Assembly: GCA_910586855.1 (NCBI GenBank)
Contig: CAJUJH010000002.1
Span: forward strand, 1-64,000
Direction: 5' to 3'
Source of the DNA: Candidatus Gastranaerophilales bacterium
Lineage (GTDB): Bacteria; Cyanobacteriota; Vampirovibrionia; Gastranaerophilales; Gastranaerophilaceae
DNA: 64,000 nucleotides
The stretch's first letter is position 1. The number at the start of each line of letters is the position of its first letter. The translations under genes were made by a program, and so were the position numbers. Under the pieces are notes generated by a model. The model was not told the origin of the DNA and made no database searches. It saw only the letters and a program-made list of their open reading frames with translations. Shown here one piece after another: positions 35,190-44,339 of the stretch.

Positions 35190-37038
35190 TATTATTTATG
35201 TAAAAAATTTATCTAAAACATTTAAAGAGAGCAAGGTTCCTGCTTTAAATAATATTTCGCTGAATTTAAAAAAAGGAGAGCTTGCAGCCCTTGTAGGACC
35301 CGACGGTGCCGGTAAAACAACGTTTTTGAGGATTTTATGCGGGCTTTTAAAACCTGATTTTAGCACCAATGTTGAAGATAGAGGGGAAGTTTTAATAGAC
35401 GGGATTTCGCCATTTGATGCTGACGGTATGATGACCGTGAAAAAAAGTATAGGGTATATGCCGCAGAAATTCGGGCTTTATGAAGATTTAACCGTTATAG
35501 AAAATTTGAATCTTTTTGTATCCTTAAACGGTGCAAAAGGTGACAGCGCTTCAATTGATACTCTTCTTGAATTTGCAGGGCTTAAGGATTTTAAAAAAAG
35601 GCTTGCAGGAAATCTTTCAGGCGGCATGAAGCAAAAGCTCGGGCTTTGCTGTACTTTGATTTCAAAACCCAAACTTTTGCTTTTGGATGAGCCTTCTGTT
35701 GGTGTTGACCCTGTTTCAAGGTTAGAACTTATGGAAATAGTAAGAAAACTTGTCAGAGAAAACGATATATCTGTCATTTGGTCAACATCTTATCTTGATG
35801 AGGCTGAGAAATTTGAGAAAGTTTTTTTACTCTCAGAAGGCAAGAAAATCTATAATGGCGCCCCAAAAGAAGCCACGGATAAAATGGACGGGCTTGTTTA
35901 TTTAACATATAAGGATGATAAAGAAGGGCGCAGGGTAAATTTAAGGACTCTTTTGAGAAATATTTTAAGAGCGGAAGAAAACAAAGGAAAACCTTTAGCG
36001 GATGCTATTGTTGAAGGGGATAAAATTCGTGTGGTATTTCAAAATAAAGAATACGCACAAAGCTTCTTTTTGCCTAAAACACCAATACAGCCAAGATTTG
36101 AAGATGCCGTTATTTATATATTAAAAAAAGAGAGCGGCAGTTTTTCAAATAAAGTTTCCCTTAAAGCGCTTTTTAAAGGTACGCCGGAAGATTTTAACAG
36201 AAGTATTGAATGTGATGATGTAAAAAGTGTTTCCAAAGAAAGAAAAACCGGCATGGAGTTTACAATTGAGGCTAATAATTTAGTTAAGAAATATGGAAAT
36301 TTTACGGCAGCTGATAATATAAGTTTTTCAATTAAAAAAGGAGAAATATTCGGATTATTGGGACCAAACGGTGCCGGAAAATCTACAACTTTTAAAATGT
36401 TGTGCGGGCTTATTCGTCCAAGCGGCGGGTATTCTTCCATTATGGGAGTCAGGATGGATGAAAATCCAAGCTGTGCAAGAAGTTTTTTAGGATATATGGC
36501 TCAAAGATTTTCTCTTTTCGGGGATTTGAGCGTGAGGCAGAATTTGAATTTCTTTGCAGGGGTATACGGGCTTTTCGGGTTTAATGCAAGTAAGCGTATA
36601 AAAATTCTTTTAGATTTGTTTGATTTAAAAAAATATGAAAATGAAGATGCGAAAAATCTGCCGTTAGGGTATAAGCAAAGGTTGGCACTATCCTGTGCCA
36701 TTGTGCATAATCCCCCTGTATTATTTTTAGATGAGCCGACTTCAGGCGTTGACCCTCTATCAAGGCGTGAATTTTGGAATCAAATAAATTTTTTATCTGA
36801 AAATGGCACCACAATTCTAATCACAACCCATTTTATGGATGAAGCGCAGTATTGTGATAGAATCAGCCTCGTTTTTAGAGGAAAAACACTTGTATGTGAT
36901 ACGCCTGATAATCTTAAAAGGCTTGTCAAAACCGATAAAAACCCTGAACCTACAATGGAAGATGCTTTTATTGAGCTGATTTTGAGGCAGAAAAACACTG
37001 CTGCTTTCAGTGTTAAAGATGATGGCGGTGCAAAATGA
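35173..37038 (+). CDS. Tandem ABC transporter ATP-binding protein (YbhF-like)
   Basis: A 621-residue protein with two ATPase domains in one chain. Domain 1: Walker A GPDGAGKTT (42-50), signature LSGGMKQ (148-154), Walker B LLLLDEPS. Domain 2: Walker A GPNGAGKST (about 397-405), altered signature LPLGYKQR (about 496) and LFLDEPTSGVDP. The same LPLG signature is typical of YbhF. It powers the two downstream permeases. The start overlaps the previous gene by 17 bp. Confidence 0.92.
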   Translation: MTVEDDIIYVKNLSKTFKESKVPALNNISLNLKKGELAALVGPDGAGKTTFLRILCGLLKPDFSTNVEDRGEVLIDGISPFDADGMMTVKKSIGYMPQKFGLYEDLTVIENLNLFVSLNGAKGDSASIDTLLEFAGLKDFKKRLAGNLSGGMKQKLGLCCTLISKPKLLLLDEPSVGVDPVSRLELMEIVRKLVRENDISVIWSTSYLDEAEKFEKVFLLSEGKKIYNGAPKEATDKMDGLVYLTYKDDKEGRRVNLRTLLRNILRAEENKGKPLADAIVEGDKIRVVFQNKEYAQSFFLPKTPIQPRFEDAVIYILKKESGSFSNKVSLKALFKGTPEDFNRSIECDDVKSVSKERKTGMEFTIEANNLVKKYGNFTAADNISFSIKKGEIFGLLGPNGAGKSTTFKMLCGLIRPSGGYSSIMGVRMDENPSCARSFLGYMAQRFSLFGDLSVRQNLNFFAGVYGLFGFNASKRIKILLDLFDLKKYENEDAKNLPLGYKQRLALSCAIVHNPPVLFLDEPTSGVDPLSRREFWNQINFLSENGTTILITTHFMDEAQYCDRISLVFRGKTLVCDTPDNLKRLVKTDKNPEPTMEDAFIELILRQKNTAAFSVKDDGGAK

Positions 37039-38213
37039 GAGGAGAGATAGTTTTTGCACTTGTAAAAAAAGAGATGTTTCAAATAGTGCGGGATTTTTCA
37101 AGCATTTTGATTGCATTTTTACTTCCTGTTATTTTATTGTTTTTATTTGGTTTTGGGATAAACTTTGATACTAACACGGTGAAAATTGGAGTTATACTTG
37201 AGGATAAGACGCCAACTACCGTTGAAATATTAGATACAATGCGCCATTCAAGGTATTTAGATGTTAAGGTTTTTAATACAAGGCACGAGGCTGAATATGC
37301 TCTTGAAGGGGGCTTTATAAAGGGGTTTGCAGTTATAAAAAGTAATTTTACAAGACGTATCAAGGATACAAGCAGCTTTGATGGTAATAGTGCAGGGACT
37401 GGCGGTCTTAGTAAACCCGAAATTCAGGTAATTACGGACGGGTCTGAGCCAAATGTGGCAAAGTTTGTTTCAGCATATATTTTAGGGGCACTTGGAACAT
37501 ATAAAGCAATTGGCGCTTATTCTTCACCATCCATGACAAGCAGTGTCGGTGGTGATTCTTCAATAAATATTATTCAAAGGTTTTGGTATAATCCGTCGTT
37601 AAAGAGTTCTTATTTTATTTTGCCGGGGTCTTTAGCTATTATTATGACTATGATTGGGACGGTTTTAACTGCCCTTGTTATTGCAAGAGAATGGGAGAGG
37701 GGGACAATGGAGTCTCTTTTGACCACAGATGTGACAAAAGGGGAGTTTTTATCTGCAAAATATGCTGCATATTTTTTACTTTCAATGACATCTATTTTAT
37801 TTTCCTTATTTTTAATCAGATTTTTATTCAGGGTGCCTTTCTATGGTTCCTATTTAGCATTTATGATAGTTTCAGCACTGTTTATGCTTGGGGCTTTAGG
37901 GTTTGGTTTTTTTGTTTCTACAATTTCAAAAGACCAGTTTATTGCAAGCCAAATAGCTGGCGTGGTTGGTTTTATGCCAGCAATGATGTTATCCGGGCTT
38001 ATTTATGAGATTAATTCCATGCCTTGGTTTCTAAGGCTTTTAACTTGTTTTATTCCTGCAAGATATTATGTATCAAGCATTACAAGCCTTTTTTTATCGG
38101 GGACCATAATGAAGACGATAGTTTTAAATTCAATTTATTTGGGACTTTTTGCGCTTTTAATGTTTGTTATTGTTTATAAAATTACGCCAAATACCCTTGA
38201 AGAAGGAGACTAA
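37035..38213 (+). CDS. ABC-2 type permease, YbhS-like
   Basis: A 392-residue permease. One N-terminal helix (SILIAFLLPVILLFLFGFGINF) is followed by a large periplasmic domain and a C-terminal group of five helices. It has the ABC-2 signature AREWERGTMESLLTTDVTKGEFLSAKYAAYF. Its ATGA overlap with the ATPase gene indicates tight coupling. The substrate is unknown; YbhFSR-type pumps are linked to drug and ion tolerance. Confidence 0.92.
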   Translation: MRGEIVFALVKKEMFQIVRDFSSILIAFLLPVILLFLFGFGINFDTNTVKIGVILEDKTPTTVEILDTMRHSRYLDVKVFNTRHEAEYALEGGFIKGFAVIKSNFTRRIKDTSSFDGNSAGTGGLSKPEIQVITDGSEPNVAKFVSAYILGALGTYKAIGAYSSPSMTSSVGGDSSINIIQRFWYNPSLKSSYFILPGSLAIIMTMIGTVLTALVIAREWERGTMESLLTTDVTKGEFLSAKYAAYFLLSMTSILFSLFLIRFLFRVPFYGSYLAFMIVSALFMLGALGFGFFVSTISKDQFIASQIAGVVGFMPAMMLSGLIYEINSMPWFLRLLTCFIPARYYVSSITSLFLSGTIMKTIVLNSIYLGLFALLMFVIVYKITPNTLEEGD

Positions 38214-38217
38214 AACT

Positions 38218-39318
38218 GTGTCCGGTATAAATTTGAACCGTTTAAAGTCTTTAATTATAAAAGAATTTTATTCCGTTTGGAGGGATAAAAAAAGCAGGCT
38301 GCTTTTATTTTTGCCGCCAATTGTGCAGCTTTTTTTGTTTTCCCATGCTGCAACTTTAGATATTGAAAATATTTCTGTTGCTATTTTAAATGAGGATTCT
38401 ACACCCGTTTCCCGTGAATTTTTAAATAAGGTATCGGGGTCAAGATATTTTAAAAAAATAATTTATGTAAAGAACTTAAAAGAACTAAAAGATGAGATAG
38501 ATACAGAACATGTCAGGGGTGGGATTTATATAAAAAATGATTTTACAAAAAAATATCTTTCAAGGCAAAAGCCTGAAGTGGAAGTTATTTTGGATGGTAG
38601 ACATACAAACGGTTCGCAAATCATAGGAAATTATTTAGGGGAAATTGCAAGCAGTTTTAATGCGCAAAAAGATGAAGTTGAGCTTGTTGTAAGGAATTGG
38701 TATAATCCAAACCTCTATTATCACTGGTTTATAATATCATCCCTTGTAGGGATTCTTTCTATGTCAATGGTTTTGCTGCTGTCAGCGCTTTCTTTAGCAA
38801 GAGAGAAAGAATCTGGCACATTTGATGAACTTTTGGTAACCCCCTTAAAACCTTATGAAATTGTAGCAGGCAAGCTAATTGTGCCGCTGTTTTTTGGATT
38901 AATTGATGCCGGTTTAATTTTGATTGCGGCAAAATTTGTATTCCATCTTCCAATGGTTGGCAATATTTTTCTTTATTACTTTGCTCTTATATGGTTTTTA
39001 ATTTCAATTTCAGGGGTTGGACTTTTTATTTCATGCTTTTGCAAGACTCAGCAGCAAGCCATGCTTTTAGTTTTTGTTTTTATGTTTCCTGCAATGATTC
39101 TATCAGGGTACAGTGCACCTGTTGAAAATATCACTCCCGAATTTCTTCAAAAGCTTACCATTGTTAATCCTTTGAGGTTTTTTCTTGTTATTTCAAAGGG
39201 GGTAATATTAAAAAATATTAACTTTTATTTTGTGTTGTTAAATTTAATTCCAATCATTTTTATCTCAATTTTTACGCTGTTTATTGCAAATTATTCATTT
39301 AAAAACAGACTTGAATAA
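38218..39318 (+). CDS. ABC-2 type permease, YbhR-like
   Basis: A 366-residue paralogue of the preceding permease. It has the ABC-2 motif AREKESGTFDELLVTPLKPYEIVAGKL and a periplasmic domain between the first and second helix. The frame extends back to 38164, but the GTG at 38218, 11 bp after AAGGAG, is preferred because it avoids a 50-bp overlap. It is the last gene of the efflux operon; no clear terminator was seen in the following 200 bp. Confidence 0.9.
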   Translation: MSGINLNRLKSLIIKEFYSVWRDKKSRLLLFLPPIVQLFLFSHAATLDIENISVAILNEDSTPVSREFLNKVSGSRYFKKIIYVKNLKELKDEIDTEHVRGGIYIKNDFTKKYLSRQKPEVEVILDGRHTNGSQIIGNYLGEIASSFNAQKDEVELVVRNWYNPNLYYHWFIISSLVGILSMSMVLLLSALSLAREKESGTFDELLVTPLKPYEIVAGKLIVPLFFGLIDAGLILIAAKFVFHLPMVGNIFLYYFALIWFLISISGVGLFISCFCKTQQQAMLLVFVFMFPAMILSGYSAPVENITPEFLQKLTIVNPLRFFLVISKGVILKNINFYFVLLNLIPIIFISIFTLFIANYSFKNRLE

Positions 39319-39540
39319 AACCTGAAAATCCTAGTGTAGGGCTGAATTTAAATTTTGATACCGTTTTATTAAGTTTTATTAAAAGTATATACTTTATAGA
39401 TATTACCGTATTTTTTTCGACTTATCAGTGGATTTTTATTTCTTTCAGGTTTATTTTTCATGGAAAATGTAATATAATTATTAACATAAATTTGCCTAGT
39501 GCGAAAAGTAATTAGATGTAAATATGAAAGGTAAAAATCG

Positions 39541-40170
39541 ATGAGAAAGAGTTTAGGTTTTACTTTAGCAGAAGTTTTAATCACTTTGGCTATCATTGGT
39601 GTAGTTGCAGCTATGACTATTCCTTCTGTTATTGTAAATACAAACCAACAAGAATTTAAAACTGGTCTTAAAAAGGCAGTTTCAGTATTAAACCAAGCAA
39701 TCACTATGAACATGGCTTTGGAAAATGTTACACCTGCTGACTTGACACAATCTGGTACAGATACTCATACTCCTGACAGTTTGATGACTTATTTAGCACA
39801 AAGATTAAACATTATTAAAGAAACTACTAATGTTGGACGTGGTTCTCAAAACGCAGCATTCTATACATCTGATGGTATGAGATTTGAATTTCCATCAAGC
39901 CACAATATTGCTGGCTTGAGCAAAAATGGTCAAAGATGTGGTGCTACTATTGATGATCAAGGAAATGCTATTGCTACACCTCAAAACTGCTTAGTTGTAG
40001 TTGATGTTAACGGTGACAAGAGACCTAACCCAAATGCTGGTGGTACTGCTTATACTTTCCCAGCTCCTAACAGCACAAGAATCAGCGATGTATTCACTAT
40101 CATGATTACAGATTCAGCAGCTATTCCTTATGGTGCTGTAGCTCAAAGAACAATGTTCCAAAACGACTAA
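39541..40170 (+). CDS. Type IV prepilin-like / pseudopilin protein
   Basis: A 209-residue protein with a class III signal: cleavage expected at G6/F7 (GFTLAEVLITLAIIGVVAAMTIPS) with Glu at +5. The mature part is soluble and ends with CLVVVDVNGDKRPN, a possible metal-binding loop, then SDVFTIMITDSAAIPYG. Such proteins are abundant in gut Melainabacteria as I recall and may form pili or secretion pseudopili. A TATAAT at 39473-39478 is a probable -10 element. It is monocistronic, with a terminator 27 bp downstream. Confidence 0.9.
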   Translation: MRKSLGFTLAEVLITLAIIGVVAAMTIPSVIVNTNQQEFKTGLKKAVSVLNQAITMNMALENVTPADLTQSGTDTHTPDSLMTYLAQRLNIIKETTNVGRGSQNAAFYTSDGMRFEFPSSHNIAGLSKNGQRCGATIDDQGNAIATPQNCLVVVDVNGDKRPNPNAGGTAYTFPAPNSTRISDVFTIMITDSAAIPYGAVAQRTMFQND

Positions 40171-40196
40171 TTTTAATAAGTTAGTTTTGAAATATT

Positions 40197-40232
40197 TAAA
40201 AAGCCTTGGTGTATTGCATCGGGGCTTTTTTA
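40197..40232 (+). terminator. Rho-independent terminator of the prepilin gene
   Basis: AAAAAGCC pairs with GGCTTTTT across a GT-rich loop and is followed by T residues. Confidence 0.78.
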
Positions 40233-40329
40233 TTGTTTGCTTTATTTGAAGAAATAATTTTAATAATCTTTTAGATGTCAGGGTTTACTTTTTTTAGGGT
40301 TTATTTTATTATTATGTTGAGGTATTGAA

Positions 40330-40361
40330 GCGGCTTTAAGGTATGCCGCAAAAACCTTGAA
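40330..40361 (+). promoter_or_regulatory. Structured leader before rpmI (candidate ribosomal-protein control element)
   Basis: The stem GCGGC (40330-40334)/GCCGC (40345-40349) has a loop that can pair, over eight positions (40335-40342 with 40354-40361, one G-U), with the bases just after the stem. The two helices form either a pseudoknot or competing folds. The rpmI ribosome-binding site lies at 40371-40377. L20 in other bacteria represses its operon through such leaders. Confidence 0.5.
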
Positions 40362-40384
40362 AGACAAATAAAAGGAGAAATAAA

Positions 40385-40594
40385 ATGCCTAAAATGAAAA
40401 CACACAGGTCTGCCAATAAGCGCTACAAAGTTACTGCTTCAGGCAAAATTTTAAGACGCCAGGCAGGAAAAGGTCACCTTCTTGCACATAAAAGTCCTGC
40501 AAGAAAAAATAGGTTAACAGGGATGGTTGAAGTTCCATCTTGTAATTTAGATTTAATTACAAAGGAATTGCCATACATTAAGTATTCAAGATAA
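40385..40594 (+). CDS. rpmI: Ribosomal protein bL35
   Basis: A 69-residue basic protein starting MPKMKTHRSANKRYKVTASGK and containing KGHLLAHKSPARKNRL, diagnostic of bL35. It is followed 12 bp later by rplT. infC is not upstream. The ribosome-binding site is AAAGGAG. Confidence 0.97.
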   Translation: MPKMKTHRSANKRYKVTASGKILRRQAGKGHLLAHKSPARKNRLTGMVEVPSCNLDLITKELPYIKYSR

Positions 40595-40606
40595 GGAAGG
40601 TGAACT

Positions 40607-40951
40607 ATGAGAGTTAAACGCGGTAATGTTTTAAGAAAAAGACATAAAAAAATATTAAAATTAGCTAAAGGCTTTATTGGTGCCAGAAGCAGAATTTTTA
40701 AAGTTGCAAATCAAGCTGTTATGAAGGCATTAAAATATGCTTATCGTGATAGAAGAGTTGTAAAAAGAAATATGAGAAGCCTATGGATTGTTAGAATTAA
40801 TGCTGCAGTTCGTGAATACGGTTTAACATATTCTAAATTTATGAATTTGCTTAAAAAGGCTGATATTCAGGTAAACAGAAAAATGCTGGCTGAACTTGCT
40901 GCAAATGAACCTGAAGCATTTAAAGTAATTATTGATACAGTTGTAAAATAG
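40607..40951 (+). CDS. rplT: Ribosomal protein bL20
   Basis: A 114-residue protein with the bL20 start MRVKRGNVLRKRHKKILKLAKGF and the core YAYRDRRVVKRNMRSLWIVRINAAVREYGL. It is an early assembly protein of the 50S subunit and the usual autoregulator of rpmI-rplT. A strong terminator follows. Confidence 0.98.
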   Translation: MRVKRGNVLRKRHKKILKLAKGFIGARSRIFKVANQAVMKALKYAYRDRRVVKRNMRSLWIVRINAAVREYGLTYSKFMNLLKKADIQVNRKMLAELAANEPEAFKVIIDTVVK

Positions 40952-40970
40952 TTAACTAAATTAATATTTA

Positions 40971-41002
40971 AAAAAATCCTCCAAATTTTGGAGGATTTTT
41001 TG
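40971..41002. terminator. Strong bidirectional terminator after rplT
   Basis: Near-perfect stem AAAAATCCTCCAAA/TTGGAGGATTTTT with T and A runs on either side, between rplT and the converging gene. Confidence 0.9.
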
Positions 41003-41032
41003 TAAGTCATAAAGTTCAAATATACTGTATAA

Positions 41033-41506
41033 TTACCATAATTGTACTTTTCCCTTCGTTTCACTTTTAATTATTTTGCGGAGTTTTAAATCCTGTCTTC
41101 TTGTGGTTTCATTAATATATAAAATTTTATAATATTCTTTCTTTTGTCTTATCTGTCTTTGTAATTCTTTGATATCATCTGATATAAAGGCTTTATTTTG
41201 TTGAAGCTCTTTTTTGCATTGTTTTTTATACCACCTGCATTTTACTTCATTTAATTCATCAAGCCTTAAAAGATTGGCTTCAAGCTGCAGGGCAATTGGT
41301 CTTACCATTTGATATTCCATAATATTTATTTGATTGAATTTTTCAAGCTCTTTGTTATTTAGCCTTAATTCTTCTTGGATATCAATATAGTTTTCTTGTC
41401 TTGCATCTAAGGGTTTTCTTATGGTTTCTTTTTTTGCAAGGATTGCCTGAGCTGATGTGCAGATGCAGACTGCAATTATTATTAAAGATAAAATCTTATT
41501 TTTCAT
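41033..41506 (-). CDS. Secreted helical hypothetical protein
   Basis: A 157-residue protein with a signal peptide (KNKILSLIIIAVCICTSAQA). The mature part is charged and helical (Lys, Glu, Gln and Arg rich) with a CRWYKKQC segment. No known domain is recognised. Its start overlaps the end of the GT-C-like gene by 11 bp, so the two are translated together. Confidence 0.7.
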   Translation of the reverse strand: MKNKILSLIIIAVCICTSAQAILAKKETIRKPLDARQENYIDIQEELRLNNKELEKFNQINIMEYQMVRPIALQLEANLLRLDELNEVKCRWYKKQCKKELQQNKAFISDDIKELQRQIRQKKEYYKILYINETTRRQDLKLRKIIKSETKGKVQLW

Positions 41507-43076
41507 TCATTCCCCAATTAATATTTGTATCCCATTTGTGCTTTTGATAGTATTTAAAATCGCTTGAAGGAATTTTAAAATCTTTCAATGAGGTATTCAT
41601 TTTTGTAAATAAAATAAAGTTTTTGCTTTCCAGAATTGGTTTCCAATCTTTGTCTTCATTGAGATGTTTACATAATTTATTATAAAATTTTTCTGCAATA
41701 ATATAATCTACATGGAACCTATTCAACTCTTCTTTCCAATTATCTTTTGTATGTATAATGTTTAGTCTTTCTAAAAGAGCCGGGTCGTAGGTTTCTTCGT
41801 ATCTTCCATCCATAAATATAAAGTTATTTGGATAAAGCTTATAAGCAAGAAAACTTCCATAGTGAAAATTTGCGAGCAGGTTTCCTTTAAGGTGGTTGAT
41901 TTTTAAGAACTCTGCTTCGACGTAAGGAAACTCTTGAATACTTGTTTCTATTGTTTTTGTTTTAACTGTATAGACAAGAGATATTGAGATTAAAAGAAAA
42001 AGCAAAATCTCTTTTAAATTATTTATTTTATTTGACAATTTTTTATTTAAAAGTTTTAAATAAATATCGTCATATAAAAATACTGTTGCACAAAAAGCAA
42101 AGAATATTATTAATCTTAAGCTTTTGAAGCTCAAAAAGAACATTGCAATTAAAATTATAGCTTTTGTTTTATCCAGACTGTTATATGTATTTATTAATTT
42201 TTCTTTGAAATCTTTGTTTTGCTGCTTTTTATAATTTCTAATTAAAATTATAGAAGAGAGTATTGTCATGCCCATCAGCCATAATTTAAATTTAAAATAA
42301 TGTGCAAAATGAATTTTAGAAAATAGGGGTTGCCACTCTGTTATATTTGGACGACTCAAGGTTATTGCGTGGAATAGAAAATATACATATTCTGCACCAT
42401 ATGGGTTAACAAACAAGGCTAAAATTGAAAATGCTAGAGTTGTAACATATGGCTTAATGGGTTTTTTATTTAAATATTCTCCTATAATATATAGTGTAAG
42501 AAGCCCTAAGCCCGTAAAACAGCCGCCATGGATATTTGACCAGATAATCATTGAAACCGGCAGCAGCCATAATATTTTATAGTTGTTCTCAAGCCTTGAT
42601 TTTTCAAGTACATACAACCAGATTACAAAGAATAAAAACGTAAAAAGATGACATCTTACTGTAGAATTTACAACATTTAAAACGGATTGCGTTAAAAGAA
42701 TGAAAAATATAATATTGAATGAAGCTTCTTTCGTTGGGTTTATTTTTATTGATTTATGAATATATTTGCGTCTTAGAAGAATTATTCTGGTTAATATGAA
42801 ATATGTCACAAAAACAATTACTATTTTGAAAGTTATAATTCCAACATCGCCAAATTTATCAAGTATGCTGTAGAAAATTAAGCTTGCACCCCATTCATGG
42901 TCAAACCATTGACGGGTAGGACCAAATGATTGAAAATCAAAATTTAATAGTGTACCTGTTTGAAAAAAAGTTTTTCCTACAATGATTCTTGCCCAAAAAT
43001 CAGGGTCTATATTGGTTGAAATTAGTGAAATATTTGCTATATACAAAAATAACGAAATATAAAATACAATAATCAT
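41496..43076 (-). CDS. Polytopic membrane protein, GT-C glycosyltransferase-like
   Basis: A 526-residue protein with about ten to twelve membrane helices and a soluble C-terminal domain of about 130 residues. The first loop has DPDFWARIIVGKTF and WFDHEWGASLIF, a pattern like the acidic first loop of GT-C enzymes that use lipid-linked sugars. The C-terminal domain has LLANFHYGSFLAYKLYPNNFIFMDGRYEETY. A role in surface glycan or protein glycosylation is likely but unproven. It is 10 bp ahead of, and overlapping, the secreted helical protein gene. Confidence 0.72.
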   Translation of the reverse strand: MIIVFYISLFLYIANISLISTNIDPDFWARIIVGKTFFQTGTLLNFDFQSFGPTRQWFDHEWGASLIFYSILDKFGDVGIITFKIVIVFVTYFILTRIILLRRKYIHKSIKINPTKEASFNIIFFILLTQSVLNVVNSTVRCHLFTFLFFVIWLYVLEKSRLENNYKILWLLPVSMIIWSNIHGGCFTGLGLLTLYIIGEYLNKKPIKPYVTTLAFSILALFVNPYGAEYVYFLFHAITLSRPNITEWQPLFSKIHFAHYFKFKLWLMGMTILSSIILIRNYKKQQNKDFKEKLINTYNSLDKTKAIILIAMFFLSFKSLRLIIFFAFCATVFLYDDIYLKLLNKKLSNKINNLKEILLFLLISISLVYTVKTKTIETSIQEFPYVEAEFLKINHLKGNLLANFHYGSFLAYKLYPNNFIFMDGRYEETYDPALLERLNIIHTKDNWKEELNRFHVDYIIAEKFYNKLCKHLNEDKDWKPILESKNFILFTKMNTSLKDFKIPSSDFKYYQKHKWDTNINWGMNEK

Positions 43077-43203
43077 TTATCTTAAAATCCTATTAAAAAC
43101 TTCCATTTTAAAAATATTATATCAAAAATCTTGATGTCAGTCTTTTTTTTGGGTATTATTGTTTTGTTAAAAAAGTATTTTAGAGATTTTTGGGCAAATT
43201 TTT

Positions 43204-44238
43204 ATGGAAAATAAAATTTTAGAAATAAAGAAAAATGCCATTAATGAAGTTAGTGGTGCTAAAAATTTAAAAGAGCTTGATGAGGTTAAAAATAAGTATT
43301 TATCAAGGTCTTCTGAATTAAACAATTTAAAAAAAGGATTAAAGGATATTGACCCCGCCTTAAGACCAAAAATCGGTTCTTTGACAAATGAAGTTTTCAA
43401 GGAAATTGAAGCTTTAATTAAAGAGAAGAATGAAATTTTCTATTTTGAAGAATTAAACCAAAAATTAATCTCTGAAAAAATTGACCCTACTTTGGACGGC
43501 ACATATATTAAAAAAGGAAAAGTGCATACCCTGACTGCAACAGTAAATGAAATTGTTGAAATATTTGAGCATCTTGGATTTTCCTTGATTGAAAATAAAT
43601 ATTCACCTGAAGTTGAGGTTGAAAAATATAATTTTGATTTACTAAATACTCCAAAAGAGCACCCGGCACGTGATGTTCAAGACACATATTATGCAGCAAA
43701 TGCAGAACATGTGGTTTTAAGAAGTCAAACTTCAGGCGCCCAGGTTCACTGTATGGAAAATCAAAAACCTCCTATCAGAATTATTGCACCGGGCAGAGTT
43801 TACAGGAATGAATCAGTTAGTGCAAGGAAAAATAATCTTTTCCATCAGATTGAGGGACTTTGTGTGGATAAAGATGTTACCTTTACAGACCTTAAAGGTA
43901 CATTGAATGAATTTATAAGATTGTATTTTGGCGCATCCCGTCCAACAAGGTTTAGAAACAGCTTTTTCCCGTTCACAGAACCTTCTGCTGAAGTAGATGT
44001 TCAATGTATAATGTGCGGCGGAAAAGGATGTTCGACATGTTCTGGTACAGGCTGGCTTGAAATTTTAGGCTGCGGTATGGTGGACCCTAATGTCCTTAAA
44101 GGAGTTGGGATAGATTCAAATGTGTATTCAGGTTTTGCATTTGGTATGGGTGTTGAAAGGCTCACCATGCTTAAATACGCAATTGATGATATTAGATTAT
44201 TTTTTAATAACGATGAAAGATTCTTAAAACAGTTTTAA
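43204..44238 (+). CDS. pheS: Phenylalanyl-tRNA synthetase alpha subunit
   Basis: A 344-residue alpha chain of the class II PheRS. It has an N-terminal coiled coil (residues 1-85), motif 1 and 2 segments (HPARDVQDTYY, LRSQTSGAQVHCM, RVYRNESVSARKNNLFHQIEG) and the motif 3 end GWLEILGCGMVDPNVLKGVG...FAFGMGVERLTMLKY. pheT is not adjacent within the window. A terminator follows the stop. Confidence 0.97.
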   Translation: MENKILEIKKNAINEVSGAKNLKELDEVKNKYLSRSSELNNLKKGLKDIDPALRPKIGSLTNEVFKEIEALIKEKNEIFYFEELNQKLISEKIDPTLDGTYIKKGKVHTLTATVNEIVEIFEHLGFSLIENKYSPEVEVEKYNFDLLNTPKEHPARDVQDTYYAANAEHVVLRSQTSGAQVHCMENQKPPIRIIAPGRVYRNESVSARKNNLFHQIEGLCVDKDVTFTDLKGTLNEFIRLYFGASRPTRFRNSFFPFTEPSAEVDVQCIMCGGKGCSTCSGTGWLEILGCGMVDPNVLKGVGIDSNVYSGFAFGMGVERLTMLKYAIDDIRLFFNNDERFLKQF

Positions 44239-44261
44239 AATAGTTTTAAATAATGAATTTT

Positions 44262-44297
44262 AAAAAAGACACTTTTTAATTTGAAAAGTGTCTTTTA
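44262..44297. terminator. Bidirectional terminator between pheS and the ankyrin gene
   Basis: AAAAGACACTTTT pairs with AAAAGTGTCTTTT, with flanking A and T runs. Confidence 0.85.
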
Positions 44298-44339
44298 ATA
44301 TTTTAAATTTTACGGTTATAAGCTTTAAGCTTGCTTATT

